In this document: in pieces, positions 55,022-64,000 of the stretch
Layout: the number at the start of each line of letters is the position of its first letter
Position numbering within the stretch: the stretch's first letter is position 1
Source: Liquorilactobacillus nagelii DSM 13675
GTDB lineage: Bacteria > Bacillota > Bacilli > Lactobacillales > Lactobacillaceae
Direction: 5' to 3'
Assembly: GCF_019444005.1 (NCBI RefSeq)
Contig: NZ_CP049305.1
Coordinates: 1-64,000 of the forward strand
DNA: 64,000 nt
Translations under genes and position numbers: made by a program
The notes under the pieces: model-generated
What the model saw: only the letters and a program-made list of their open reading frames with translations
Told to the model about the DNA's origin: nothing
Database searches by the model: none

Positions 55022-55878
55022 AGAAGCTGTCCAAGATCTATGATTTTTGATATACTTCTATGTAAAAAGCGAGTTTAAGCTATGAAAAATTATCCCAGCA
55101 ATATTACTCGGCAACAATTTGAATTAATTCGACCAGCTTTAGAAAATTTTCGTAAGCGAACTAAGCCTCGAAAATATGACCTCTACGAGGTCTTCTGTGC
55201 GGTCCTATATGTCTTGAAAACCGGTTGCCAACGGCGTCAAGTCCCCGGTGATTTCCCAGAATGGCGGTCAGTTTACAACTATTACAAAATTTGGTCAACT
55301 AAAGCTGAGCCTACGGCTGATTCTTTATTGGAACAAGTTTTAAAAAAATTGTCATTGCTCGGCGAACTTACCAAGGACGTTCAGCTTTAACTTCCTTTAT
55401 TATCGTTGACGCTCAGAGCGTCAAAAACACCGCTACTGCTGAAAACAAAGGTTACGACGCTGGTAAGAAAATCTCGGGGATTAAGCGCCATCTGGCAGTT
55501 GATATCAATGGCTTTCCGCAGGCCATTCACATGACGCGAGCGAACGTCTCTGATCGAGACGGGGCCAGTGCAATGATCGCTTTACATGCCATGCATTTAC
55601 GCCAGGTTCAAAATGTCTTAGTTGATGGTGGTTATTCAGGCGTTAATTTTCAGCTCGATGTAGCCAGTAATTTAAACGCAACCGTGCAGGTTGCGAAGCG
55701 CAATGAGTTGCATCGATTCGAAGTCATGCCCCAACGTTGGGTAGTCGAACGATCTTTTAGTTGGCTAGAGAATTGTCGGCGACTTTGGAAAAATTGTGAG
55801 CGTCAATTAACCACCAGTCTGCAAATGGTCGTTTTAGCGTTTTTAGCACTATTACTTAAGAGATTTTAGACAGCTTCT
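55022..55878 (+). mobile_element. IS5-family (IS427-like) insertion sequence
   Basis: 857 bp with ends AGAAGCTGTC / GACAGCTTCT. Two overlapping frames: 55082-55390 and, in the -1 frame, from the A7 run at about 55343-55349 to 55869. Confidence 0.85.
55082..55869 (+). CDS. IS5-family transposase made by -1 frameshifting
   Basis: The first frame is MKNYPSNITRQQFELIRPAL..LKTGCQRRQVPGDFPEWRSVYNYY, the N-terminal domain of IS5 transposases. At the A AAA AAA run the -1 frame is open through FIIVDAQSVKNTATAENKGY and LVDGGYSGVNF to MPQRWVVERSFSWLENCRRL, giving the DDE set (Asp, Asp, Glu). The A7 slip is usual for the IS427 group, so the split is programmed, not damage. Confidence 0.8.
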
Positions 55879-55880
55879 TA

Positions 55881-56183
55881 CAACTTTTAGTTAATAATAT
55901 TAGAGAAAAAATTAGGGTAGCTGTCCCACCGAAGGGAGATCATGTTGTCACTCTATGTACTCAACAAAATCTTCAAATTTATTATGTAAAATCGAATGGT
56001 ATAACTGATAATCGTGTTCGACATGTTACGAAAATTATTACCATCCATTTTTTATTAATAGCTATAATAATTCTAGGCTTTTTCCTTTTAGCCTTGTTTA
56101 TTCTTAAGTTAAGAATAAATTACTTACAAAGAACACAAGAATTGACAGATATACATGCAAAAAATGCTAGTCGGGGAAAATAA
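55881..56183 (+). pseudogene. C-terminal membrane-protein fragment (weakly sortase-like)
   Basis: 101 codons from the IS5 border: VPPKGDHVVTLCTQQNLQIY then KIITIHFLLIAIIILGFFLL and a basic tail. VTLCT followed by a membrane helix faintly recalls the end of class C sortases (TLxTC), but the usual Cys context is missing. Its front was lost to the IS. Low certainty. Confidence 0.4.
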
Positions 56184-56244
56184 CAGATTCCGTTCTTTTC
56201 CGTGTTATTATTGAGTCAAATCAATATATAAGGTAGTGATTTTA

Positions 56245-56808
56245 ATGCCCTCTCTTTTCCTGGTTTCACAAAATCAAAGTCATAAATATGAATTTCAGCA
56301 CAAATTACTTTGGTCTCCTAAATTAAATCGGAAACATGGTAGAAATCCCGGGTATGTAAACATGTCTCATGTCAGAAGAGGAGATATTATTTTTCATGTT
56401 TTTAACCAAAAGATTCATGCTGTAAGTGTTGCTAAATATGACGTTTATAGCTCCCCCAAGCCATTAGCATATGATGGAAATATTTGGGACGATGATGGTT
56501 GGAGGGTTGATTGTGATATGTATAAACTTGAAATTCCCTTATCTGATCATCGAGAATGGTTAAATGCACATAAGGGTGAAGTCTTTGATAAGAATGGGCG
56601 ATTAAAGCAACAATATCTTTTTGAACTAAACCAAGAACAAAAAAATTATTTTTGGCATTTGATTCCAAGTAAACTAATGGAATCACTTTTGATTGATAGT
56701 ACTACATCAACTACAAAAGTTCCAAATTTAAGAGAAGTAGGTAAAAGTTTATCAAAAAAAAGAGTTATCGGTAATAACCAGATATGGATTCATGATCTCA
56801 TTCAATGA
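56245..56808 (+). CDS. EVE/PUA-like domain protein
   Basis: 187 residues from ATG 56245; GTG 56236 is an alternative. It starts MPSLFLVSQNQSHKYEFQHK with VRRGDIIFHVFNQKIHAVSV, the beta-barrel pattern of EVE-type modified-base readers often fused to HNH or McrBC-like nucleases. The rest (WRVDCDMYKLEIPLSDHREW...) extends the domain. No nuclease motif follows, so it is either a stand-alone reader or the front of a lost restriction protein. It precedes araC by 19 bp. Confidence 0.6.
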   Translation: MPSLFLVSQNQSHKYEFQHKLLWSPKLNRKHGRNPGYVNMSHVRRGDIIFHVFNQKIHAVSVAKYDVYSSPKPLAYDGNIWDDDGWRVDCDMYKLEIPLSDHREWLNAHKGEVFDKNGRLKQQYLFELNQEQKNYFWHLIPSKLMESLLIDSTTSTTKVPNLREVGKSLSKKRVIGNNQIWIHDLIQ

Positions 56809-56827
56809 TCCTCGGAGGTGATTTTCA

Positions 56828-57844
56828 ATGTTATCCAACCAGCACTTTCAATCGACACCCGCGGTAAACTTCGACTTGCTCGCCTATACGATTGGTAGTT
56901 ACCACTACAATTGGCATCCGCAAATCGAATTATTTTGGCTCCTGCAAGGCCACGTGGAAGTCAACGTTGACGGCCGCCGGTATGATTTAAAAGCCAACGA
57001 CTTAATTTTAATCAACACCAACTGCGGTCACGCCACGTTTGCCCTGGATCCAGAATGTCTGGCGCTGCGCTTACATATCGCCCCTGCATTCTACACCAGC
57101 CAAGGACTCGACTTGTCACACGGAGCTTTTCACCTAAACAGCGTGACAGCACCGCAACATCGCGACTACCAGACCATCCGGCAAATTCTGGCACAGCTCT
57201 ATACGGGACTGCATCAATCAAGTTGGTCCGCATTCGAGCTAAACGCGGCCTATTTCCAGCTGACCAACTTGTTACATCATGACTTTTTTGACACTCAGGC
57301 AACGATTGCCTATCCACAGCCGAAAAAACAAAGCTCGCTCAGCCGGGTCATCGACAATCTCAATCAGCACTACGATCAGCCCGTCACGCTCGAATCGGCA
57401 GCCGCCATCAGTCACTACTCCACGGCCTATTTGTCCCGTATTTTTAAAGCTGAGCTCGGCATCAATTTTTACGAATACCTGACCCGCTGCCGCCTTCAAC
57501 ACGCGATTGCCGACTTGGAGGACCCTAATCTAAAAATTGCAGACGTTGCACCCAAAAATGGGTTCCAGGAGGTCAAGTCATTTAATTTGATGTTCAAACG
57601 GCATTTCGGTCAGACGCCTTCGAACTACCGCGAGCACCTCTCAAATGGGCCGCGTTCAGCATTCAAACAACCACTGACGCCCACGCAAACCGCCTGGGTC
57701 CAAGCACAAATGACGCACTGGGCGCAACTGGCGACGGTCGATCAACTGAGTGCCTGTGAGAGTTGTGCTTACAAATTACACTTTGAAGAATACCAAGCAC
57801 TCAAAACTAAGGTCACACAATTAAAAAATCTGCTCAATCAATAA
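56828..57844 (+). CDS. AraC-family regulator (right-repeat copy of 6303-7319)
   Basis: Identical in protein to the gene at 6303. See there. Confidence 0.9.
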   Translation: MLSNQHFQSTPAVNFDLLAYTIGSYHYNWHPQIELFWLLQGHVEVNVDGRRYDLKANDLILINTNCGHATFALDPECLALRLHIAPAFYTSQGLDLSHGAFHLNSVTAPQHRDYQTIRQILAQLYTGLHQSSWSAFELNAAYFQLTNLLHHDFFDTQATIAYPQPKKQSSLSRVIDNLNQHYDQPVTLESAAAISHYSTAYLSRIFKAELGINFYEYLTRCRLQHAIADLEDPNLKIADVAPKNGFQEVKSFNLMFKRHFGQTPSNYREHLSNGPRSAFKQPLTPTQTAWVQAQMTHWAQLATVDQLSACESCAYKLHFEEYQALKTKVTQLKNLLNQ

Positions 57845-58102
57845 TTAATGGCATAACAATTTTTGTGATAATGATTAGTCACACTTGTCGGTCCGAAATA
57901 TGGATTTATCGCTCAGTACCAGTCTAATTCAGCATTTGCAACTGAATTAGACTGGTACTTTTTTGTCATATCACATACCAGATTTGGTTGATTGCGTGGT
58001 TTTTCACAACGCCTCGTGCCGTCGAAGTCATCATCTAGCGGTTAGTCTGCGTGCCCAGGGTTGCCTAAAATGAAGCTGTAAATTGATAGGAGGAAATCAA
58101 TC

Positions 58103-59035
58103 ATGGATACAATGACTTACGACTATACCGAACCCACACTATCGACCAAGGGGCAGCGAATGCGTGACATCTTGGCCGACTACATTGCCCTCATCAGTCA
58201 CCGCTTACCCGATGACGTGACGGCCAAACTCGAAGAACTCAGCAAAATTGAAGTCGATCCCTTACAAAAGCTCGTTTACGATACGATGATGGAAAATCAG
58301 TTACTCGCCAACAAGCTGCAGCGGCCGAGCTGTCAAGATACTGGGGCCTTACAATTCTTCATCAAATGTGGCGCCCAGTTTCCGTTACTCGGAGAATTGA
58401 ACCAGATTTTAAAGGATGCCGTTTATCGTGGCACGAAGAAGGCCCCGTTGCGGCACAACGCCGTTCAAACGTTCGACGAATACAATACTGGCATGAACAT
58501 TGGTGACGGCATCCCGTCGATTTTCTTACGAGTCGACGGCAACGGTACGGACATTTCAATGTACGTTTACATGGCTGGTGGCGGTTGTACCTTGCCTGGC
58601 GCTGCCAAAGTGCTGATGCCCGGTGAAGGCTACGAAGGCGTCGTGCGGTTTGTCATGGATCGCATGACAAGCTATGGTATCAACGCTTGTCCACCATTAC
58701 TCGTCGGCGTCGGCGTGGCAACCTCCGTTGAGACCGCCGCGTTGAATTCCAAACTCGCTTTGATGCGCCGCGTCGATAGTGAGAATCCAAATGCGAACGC
58801 CGCTAAGTTGGAACACCTCTTGGAAGACGGCATCAACCACATTGGGCTCGGGCCACAAGGCTTTGGTGGTCAAAAATCGGTCATGGGCGTCAACGTTGAA
58901 AATACGGCCCGGCATCCATCAACGATTGGCGTCGCCGTCAGCACTGGTTGCTGGTCCCATCGACGCGGTCTCATTAACTTTGACCAAGATTTGAATTACG
59001 AATTACCACTGAACAAAGGAGTCGAATTATCATGA
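58103..59035 (+). CDS. ttdA: Tartrate dehydratase alpha subunit (right-repeat copy)
   Basis: Identical to 7578-8510. See there. Confidence 0.9.
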   Translation: MDTMTYDYTEPTLSTKGQRMRDILADYIALISHRLPDDVTAKLEELSKIEVDPLQKLVYDTMMENQLLANKLQRPSCQDTGALQFFIKCGAQFPLLGELNQILKDAVYRGTKKAPLRHNAVQTFDEYNTGMNIGDGIPSIFLRVDGNGTDISMYVYMAGGGCTLPGAAKVLMPGEGYEGVVRFVMDRMTSYGINACPPLLVGVGVATSVETAALNSKLALMRRVDSENPNANAAKLEHLLEDGINHIGLGPQGFGGQKSVMGVNVENTARHPSTIGVAVSTGCWSHRRGLINFDQDLNYELPLNKGVELS

Positions 59036-59643
59036 AAACTTATCATTTAACCACGCCCATCTCAGATGACGACATCAAAGACATTCGAATCGGCGACATC
59101 GTGTACCTGACCGGCTCACTCACGACCTGCCGGGACGTCGCGCATCGTCGGTTAGTCGAAGAACACCGGCCGTTACCCGTCAACGTTACCGACCGTGCCA
59201 TTTTACACGCTGGTCCAATCATCAAAGATCTCGGCGACGGCCACTATCAGATGGTTGCGGTCGGCCCAACCACGAGTATGCGAATGGAAAAATTCGAAGA
59301 AGCCTTTGTCAAGGAAACTCACGTTAAGTTGATCGTTGGTAAGGGTGGGATGGGCTCGGGGACAGAACGCGCCTGCAAAAAATATCACGCTCTCCATCTG
59401 GTTTATCCCGCAGGTAACGCGGTATACGCTGCGCTGCACGTTGAAAAAATCGTTGATGCACAGTGGAAGGACCTCGGCATGCCCGAAACACTCTGGGCGT
59501 GTGAAGTCAAAGACTTTGGCCCGCTGATCGTCTCGATCGATACGAACGGTGACAACTTGTTTGAGAAGAACAAAGTCATTTTTAATGAACGCAAGGAAGC
59601 CGAAATCAAGAAAATCAACGAACAAGTCAAATTTATCAAATAA
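59032..59643 (+). CDS. ttdB: Tartrate dehydratase beta subunit (right-repeat copy)
   Basis: Identical to 8507-9118. See there. Confidence 0.9.
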   Translation: MKTYHLTTPISDDDIKDIRIGDIVYLTGSLTTCRDVAHRRLVEEHRPLPVNVTDRAILHAGPIIKDLGDGHYQMVAVGPTTSMRMEKFEEAFVKETHVKLIVGKGGMGSGTERACKKYHALHLVYPAGNAVYAALHVEKIVDAQWKDLGMPETLWACEVKDFGPLIVSIDTNGDNLFEKNKVIFNERKEAEIKKINEQVKFIK

Positions 59644-59712
59644 GGATTGCGCCCCCGTCACAGTGGCTGTCATCGCCGTGCCGGGGGCGTCACTCAAAGG
59701 AGGTTATTTTTC

Positions 59713-60034
59713 ATGATTAAGACAAGACCACCATTTAAGGAAGCAGCGTTAACCGCCTTACGAACCGTCATCGACCCCCGAACTTGGCGTTAACATCGTC
59801 GACCTGGGGTTAATTTACGACATTGCTTATGACGCCGACCTTCAACTGTGCACCGTCACGATGACGCTCACCATTATGGGCTGCCCATTGACGGGCTATC
59901 TGGACGACCACATCAAGGCAGCACTAAGCGCGTTGAATGATGTTGACCAGGTGCTCATTAATCTTGTCTGGGAACCCGCATGGTCAGTCGCTAAGATGTC
60001 ACAGGCTGCCAAGCTAGAACTCGGTTTACAATGA
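59713..60034 (+). pseudogene. DUF59 protein, frameshifted (right-repeat copy)
   Basis: Same C5 run and same shift as at 9188-9509. Confidence 0.75.
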
Positions 60035-60188
60035 CATGTCTACTCTGAGGACCGATTGGCTAGTCGAACATTCAGATATGACCAAACTACTGGTAAGTAT
60101 CTCAATTGTGATTGATATCGCACAGCTTGACCGAGCCAGTTCAGACTAGCGTGCCTCAGCTGAAGTTAATTGAAAGGCGGTTTTACGT

Positions 60189-60950
60189 ATGTCACATTTG
60201 AATCCAGTCAACTATCGAAAACTCATTTGGCCGCTCAGTTGTGGCCTGATACTTTGGCTGGCTGCCCCTCTGCGTCCAAGTGATTTGAGTTTGCTCGGAT
60301 GGCAAATGTTGGCAATCTTTGTCAGTACGATCATCGGGTGTATTACCCAGCCGTTGCCCATCGCTGGGGTGGCAATCATCGGCTTGACCTGTTGTGTGCT
60401 ATTAGGCGTCACGCCGATTGATACCGCGATTGCAGGATTTGGTGATAGTACGGTCTGGATGATCGCGATGGCCTACTTTTTATCTTGCGGTTTTGTCAAA
60501 ACGGGTCTGGGTCGGCGAGTCGCGTTAGTGTTCGTCAAATGCTTCGGCAAACGAACACTCGGACTGGCCTACGCACTAATTGGTGTGGACTTAGTCACGA
60601 GTCCCGCGACACCGAGTAACACGGCGCGTGCTGGTGGCATCGTCTTTCCGATTATCGAATCGCTAGCCAAAGCGTACGGTTCCGACCCGCAAGAAGGGAC
60701 CCAGCGCAAAATCGGCGCGTTTCTCATGATGACCGCCTTTCATGGCAACATCGCAACCAGCGGTCTATTCATGACAGCCATGGCGCCCAACCTAGTCGCA
60801 GTTGCTTTAGCGGCCGCTCTGCACGTTCATATTACTTGGACTGGCTGGCTGCTGGCCGCCCTGCTGCCCGGTCTCATCAGTCTGATTTGTGTGCCTGCTA
60901 TCATTTACAAACTTTATCCACCTGAAATCAAAGATACGCCGAACGCCTAA
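60189..60950 (+). CDS. DASS transporter N-terminal half (right-repeat copy)
   Basis: Identical to 9664-10425, with the same premature end. Confidence 0.8.
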   Translation: MSHLNPVNYRKLIWPLSCGLILWLAAPLRPSDLSLLGWQMLAIFVSTIIGCITQPLPIAGVAIIGLTCCVLLGVTPIDTAIAGFGDSTVWMIAMAYFLSCGFVKTGLGRRVALVFVKCFGKRTLGLAYALIGVDLVTSPATPSNTARAGGIVFPIIESLAKAYGSDPQEGTQRKIGAFLMMTAFHGNIATSGLFMTAMAPNLVAVALAAALHVHITWTGWLLAALLPGLISLICVPAIIYKLYPPEIKDTPNA

Positions 60951-61088
60951 TCCTGATCCACCTGGAACTCCCATGAGCCCTTTCGTCTGTGTGCTTTATC
61001 GGCACTGGCTAACTTACTATTGCAATTTGCGTAAGCCTAAAAAATAAGGAAGTTGGCCTGATTGGTCAACTTCCTTATTTTTTATCAG

Positions 61089-61538
61089 CTATTGATCGGC
61101 AACTTTTTTCAATAATCGTTTCATCTCCGTGATCTCTTCACGTTGCGTTTTAGCGATCTTCTGTGCGAGGGCTTTGACTTCCGGATCGCTGAGTTGCGCG
61201 CGTTCACTGGTTAGAATCGCGGTCGAGTGATGGGGGATCATTTCTTGCAACCAAGCTGCATCGTGCACGGTCGCTTGGCTACGAACTAGATAAAGCGAGC
61301 CAGCAAATATCACCGCACTACCAAGTAGGATCAGGCGGTTCAAACGTTTATTCTGGTACATTGACCACATGAATAACAGCATTACAATGGCCATGGTGGC
61401 GCCCATAATTAGCGCCATATACAGTCGCGTTTGGCTTAGAAAAATATCATCTAATTGGAACACATTAAGGTACATTAACCCATACATAATAACTGTAGAG
61501 ACAAGAATCATCAGTAAAAATTTCGTGTATTGTTTCAT
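61089..61538 (-). CDS. DUF305-type membrane protein (right-repeat copy)
   Basis: Identical to 10564-11013. Confidence 0.8.
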   Translation of the reverse strand: MKQYTKFLLMILVSTVIMYGLMYLNVFQLDDIFLSQTRLYMALIMGATMAIVMLLFMWSMYQNKRLNRLILLGSAVIFAGSLYLVRSQATVHDAAWLQEMIPHHSTAILTSERAQLSDPEVKALAQKIAKTQREEITEMKRLLKKVADQ

Positions 61539-61602
61539 GACGTCCTCCTCGCTTTCGCTGGCTTTATTTTGACTATAACAAAAAAAATAGGGTAGCGTCA
61601 AG

Positions 61603-62929
61603 AATCTTGTGTAAATGAAATGCCTTCGTACATATAATATGTATCTAACTTAAATAAATGATGCTTCCAAGGTGTCCTGGAGTCCTTTGAACCCTCGGTG
61701 GATCCGCTTCAGAGACTTCTCGTTATAAGCATTAAACTGAGAAACCAGGAAGCGATCCAGTGAATCTTCCGTTGGAAATTGTTCTTTGTGGTGGGTGGTG
61801 CGCTTGAGATGCTTGTTAAAGTTCTCAATCAAGTTAGTGGAGTAGAGTGATTGCCGAACGGCTGGTGGAAAGTCCATGAAAGTGAGCAGATTCGGCATTT
61901 TAAGCAGATCTTTGATTAACTTGGGATAGGTACGATGCCAGTTGTTGGCGAACTCATTCAGTTTCAGTTCGGCTGCTTCACGATTGGCAGCTCGATGAAC
62001 TTGTTTAAGTCATTGATCACGGCCTTACGGTCTTTCACACGAACTTTGTTCATCAAATTACGCCCAACATGAACCAGGCAACGTTGTCGTTTGGCTTTAG
62101 GGAAATGCCGATTCAAGCCTTCATCCAAACCAACTAACCCATCGGCCACAAACAACAGCACATCTTTAACGCCCTGCTTGATCAAGGTTCCCAGCAGTTC
62201 AGTCCAGATTCCAGTCGATTCCGTTGGCGCCACTTGGTAGTTCAGCACTTCTTTCGTACCATCTGGACGAATGCCAATCGCAATATGAACGGCTTCTTTT
62301 TGAACGGTATCCCGCTTTAACGGCAAGTAAGTGGCATCTAAGAAGATGGCCGCATATTGTGAAGCCAGTCGACGTTGCTGGAAAGCTTGAACCTGTTCAT
62401 TGACGGCTTTAGTCATGTTGGAAACCGTGGCTTTGGAGTAGTGAGCACCGTACATTTTCTCAATGAGTTCGGCAATTTCAGCAGTGGTAATTCCCTTGGT
62501 ATACAACTGAATGACCGTTGTTTCTAAATTATCACTGTGCCGACCGTAGGCTGGCAAGGTATGATTTTCAAACCGGCCATTGCGATCTCGAGGAATGGTT
62601 AAGTTAAGTTGGCCGTACTTCGTATCAAACGAGCGCTCATAACTGCCGTTGCGGTTATTACCAGTGTTAATCCCAGCGTATGAGTAGCGTTCGTAACCCA
62701 AAAACTCTGCCAATTCGGTTTGAAGCAGCTGGTTAATCGCAATTTCGAGGTGGTGACGAAAAACTTCGTCCAAATCTTGCTTTTGGGCTAGTGCAGCGAT
62801 AATTTCTGTGGTAAGTTCATTCATGGGGAATGCCTCCTGTGATGTTTTCTGTGGTTACTAAATATCATAAGGGAAGGCATTCCCTATTTCTATACAATTC
62901 AGAAATCTTTTATGCATTTACACAAGATA
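61603..62929 (-). mobile_element. IS256-family element (right-repeat copy)
   Basis: Identical to 11078-12404, including the frameshift between 61964-62824 and 61650-61898. Confidence 0.9.
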
Positions 62930-63408
62930 TTTTACGCTCTCTTTTGTTTACAAAATTCAACTATTTGAGTTTTTATGTTGATTAGATCTATAATAAAGTT
63001 TAGATGGGGGTAAGTATAATATAGATTCTTTAGTTTCTGTATTGTCATATCAGTTCAACAACCATTTGGATAAGGTTATTGTACCTTTATTTTTTTTATT
63101 ATTTAAATAATGCCATTCTTATGTATCCAACTAGCCATAAGTAAACTATTTTCTTTGTTGATAAAATGAAAGCCGGGTGAATTTTAAAATCGAGTTCTGC
63201 ATTTGTTTGAAACAAAATCACATACCTTAGCTGTCTGTACTTTTGTTACAACTGCATTATTGTGTTTTAAATTTTTTATAATTAACAAATGCGGTGTAAC
63301 TATTTTTAGAATTTTTAAGTTAATTAACAATTACTGACTCACTAATACAACTTATTTAAGATTACATCAGATTAATGTTGGCTTCATAAAATGAAAGGAT
63401 GAATTATC

Positions 63409-64000
63409 GTGAAAATAACATTAATAACACAGTATTTAGAGGGACATGGCGGTACCGAAAGAGTCATTTCGAACTTGGTCAACGAAGATTTAAAAAATGA
63501 ATATCAGGTTTTGATCCCTAAAAGCGGAAAACCTGAATGGCTCCAATGGATTACACGTACTACCGGCTACCAACTTAAAATTTGCCATGCACAAGATACA
63601 CAAGCACAAAAAGAGTTTATTGAAAAAAATGTTTTAGCAGCAGAACCAGATATCGTTTTGGGACTCGAAGGCAGAGCTTGTGTAACTGCCTATCAGATCA
63701 GGAAAAAATATGACCTTCATTATAAAATTGTTTCTTGGGGACATACCTCCATTGCTGAATCAAACATTTTTGCTCGTCAAGAACTTGCTTTCTCAGAATA
63801 TCATCTTGCAATTAGTACAGGGATAAAAAAACAGTTGATCAAACTCGGGGTCCCAGCCCAAAAAATCTTTCTGATCTATAATCCTATCCGCACTGTAAAT
63901 AAGAAAACAATCAGCACACCTAAAGCTAACGCTCCTTTCCATGCAATTTTTATTGGAAGAATATTGTTGGATGATCAAAAAAATGTACGTATGCTTCTTG
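63409..64000 (+). CDS. GT4 glycosyltransferase, cut by the window end
   Basis: The first ~197 codons of the gene complete at 12884-13978. Confidence 0.85.
   Translation, partial: MKITLITQYLEGHGGTERVISNLVNEDLKNEYQVLIPKSGKPEWLQWITRTTGYQLKICHAQDTQAQKEFIEKNVLAAEPDIVLGLEGRACVTAYQIRKKYDLHYKIVSWGHTSIAESNIFARQELAFSEYHLAISTGIKKQLIKLGVPAQKIFLIYNPIRTVNKKTISTPKANAPFHAIFIGRILLDDQKNVRMLL

Larger units (their letters stand above)
50504..64000. repeat. Right copy of the long terminal repeat
   Basis: This is the better-quality copy of 1-13475. It continues through the window edge inside the glycosyltransferase that is complete at 12884-13978. Reading frames here should be preferred for clcA, the type I toxin locus, tnpR, IS3, IS30, IS5 and the EVE-type gene. 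Confidence 0.9.

Overview
This window looks like one linearised long-read contig of a circular, low- to mid-GC plasmid from a lactobacillus (Lactobacillaceae). The case rests on the insertion sequences (IS30, ISL3, IS3, IS256 and IS5 types), a MobQ-type relaxase, a malolactic operon, Hol_Tox/Fst-like type I toxin loci, and AGGAGG ribosome sites with frequent GTG/TTG starts. Species cannot be fixed from sequence alone; a Lactiplantibacillus/Levilactobacillus-type host is plausible. No rRNA, tRNA or housekeeping gene was found.

Layout. Positions 1-13475 repeat 50504-64000, so the unique circle would be about 50.5 kb. The left copy carries more than 20 one- or two-base indels, all within its first ~5.8 kb, and they break genes that are intact in the right copy. 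That pattern fits uncorrected errors at a contig end. Use the right copy for 50504-56800. The two copies run at a constant offset of 50525 from about 5.8 kb onward.

Regions, in unique coordinates: (i) 6.3-11.0 kb, an AraC regulator, L(+)-tartrate dehydratase ttdA-ttdB, a frameshifted DUF59 protein, a half-length DASS transporter and a DUF305 membrane protein. (ii) 11.1-15.5 kb, an IS256 with a frameshift, a GT4 glycosyltransferase and an ISL3. (iii) 15.5-18.9 kb, an AP2-protein remnant, a type I toxin-antitoxin locus, arsC-like arsenate reductase, parA with a small ribbon-helix-helix partner, and a repeat array likely to be the centromere. (iv) 18.9-20.1 kb, a gene-free but densely self-complementary stretch ending in a strong plus-strand terminator: a candidate giant structured non-coding RNA. 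(v) 20.1-24.1 kb, a CorA-like transporter, a glycosyltransferase, a stress-type SDR and a KGG-repeat stress protein. (vi) 24.5-28.5 kb, a resolvase, a DUF536-like protein and two IS3-family elements. (vii) 28.6-31.3 kb, the malolactic operon mleA-mleP. (viii) 31.8-38.5 kb, decayed and intact toxin-antitoxin genes, a zeta-type kinase, oriT, the relaxase, an ArdC-like protein and another type I TA locus. (ix) 40.2-46.1 kb, a metal/redox stress island: P1B ATPase, aquaglyceroporin, thioredoxin, CsoR-type repressor, Dps-like protein, HMA chaperone and Crp/Fnr regulator. (x) 46.1-51.2 kb, an IS30, gene fragments, a cation/proton antiporter and a ClC channel. (xi) 51.3-56.8 kb, an IS mosaic.

How the genes fit together. 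Malolactic conversion, tartrate breakdown, a proton antiporter and a ClC exchanger would all help in acidic plant or wine-type fermentations. The metal/redox island shows readable control: two FNR-type palindromes centred at -41.5 from the inferred start sites of the ATPase and the HMA-dps operon, and a CsoR-type palindrome inside the promoter of trx-csoR. Maintenance appears to rely on ParA/RHH partition and several toxin-antitoxin systems. No replication initiator gene could be recognised in what looks like a full circle.
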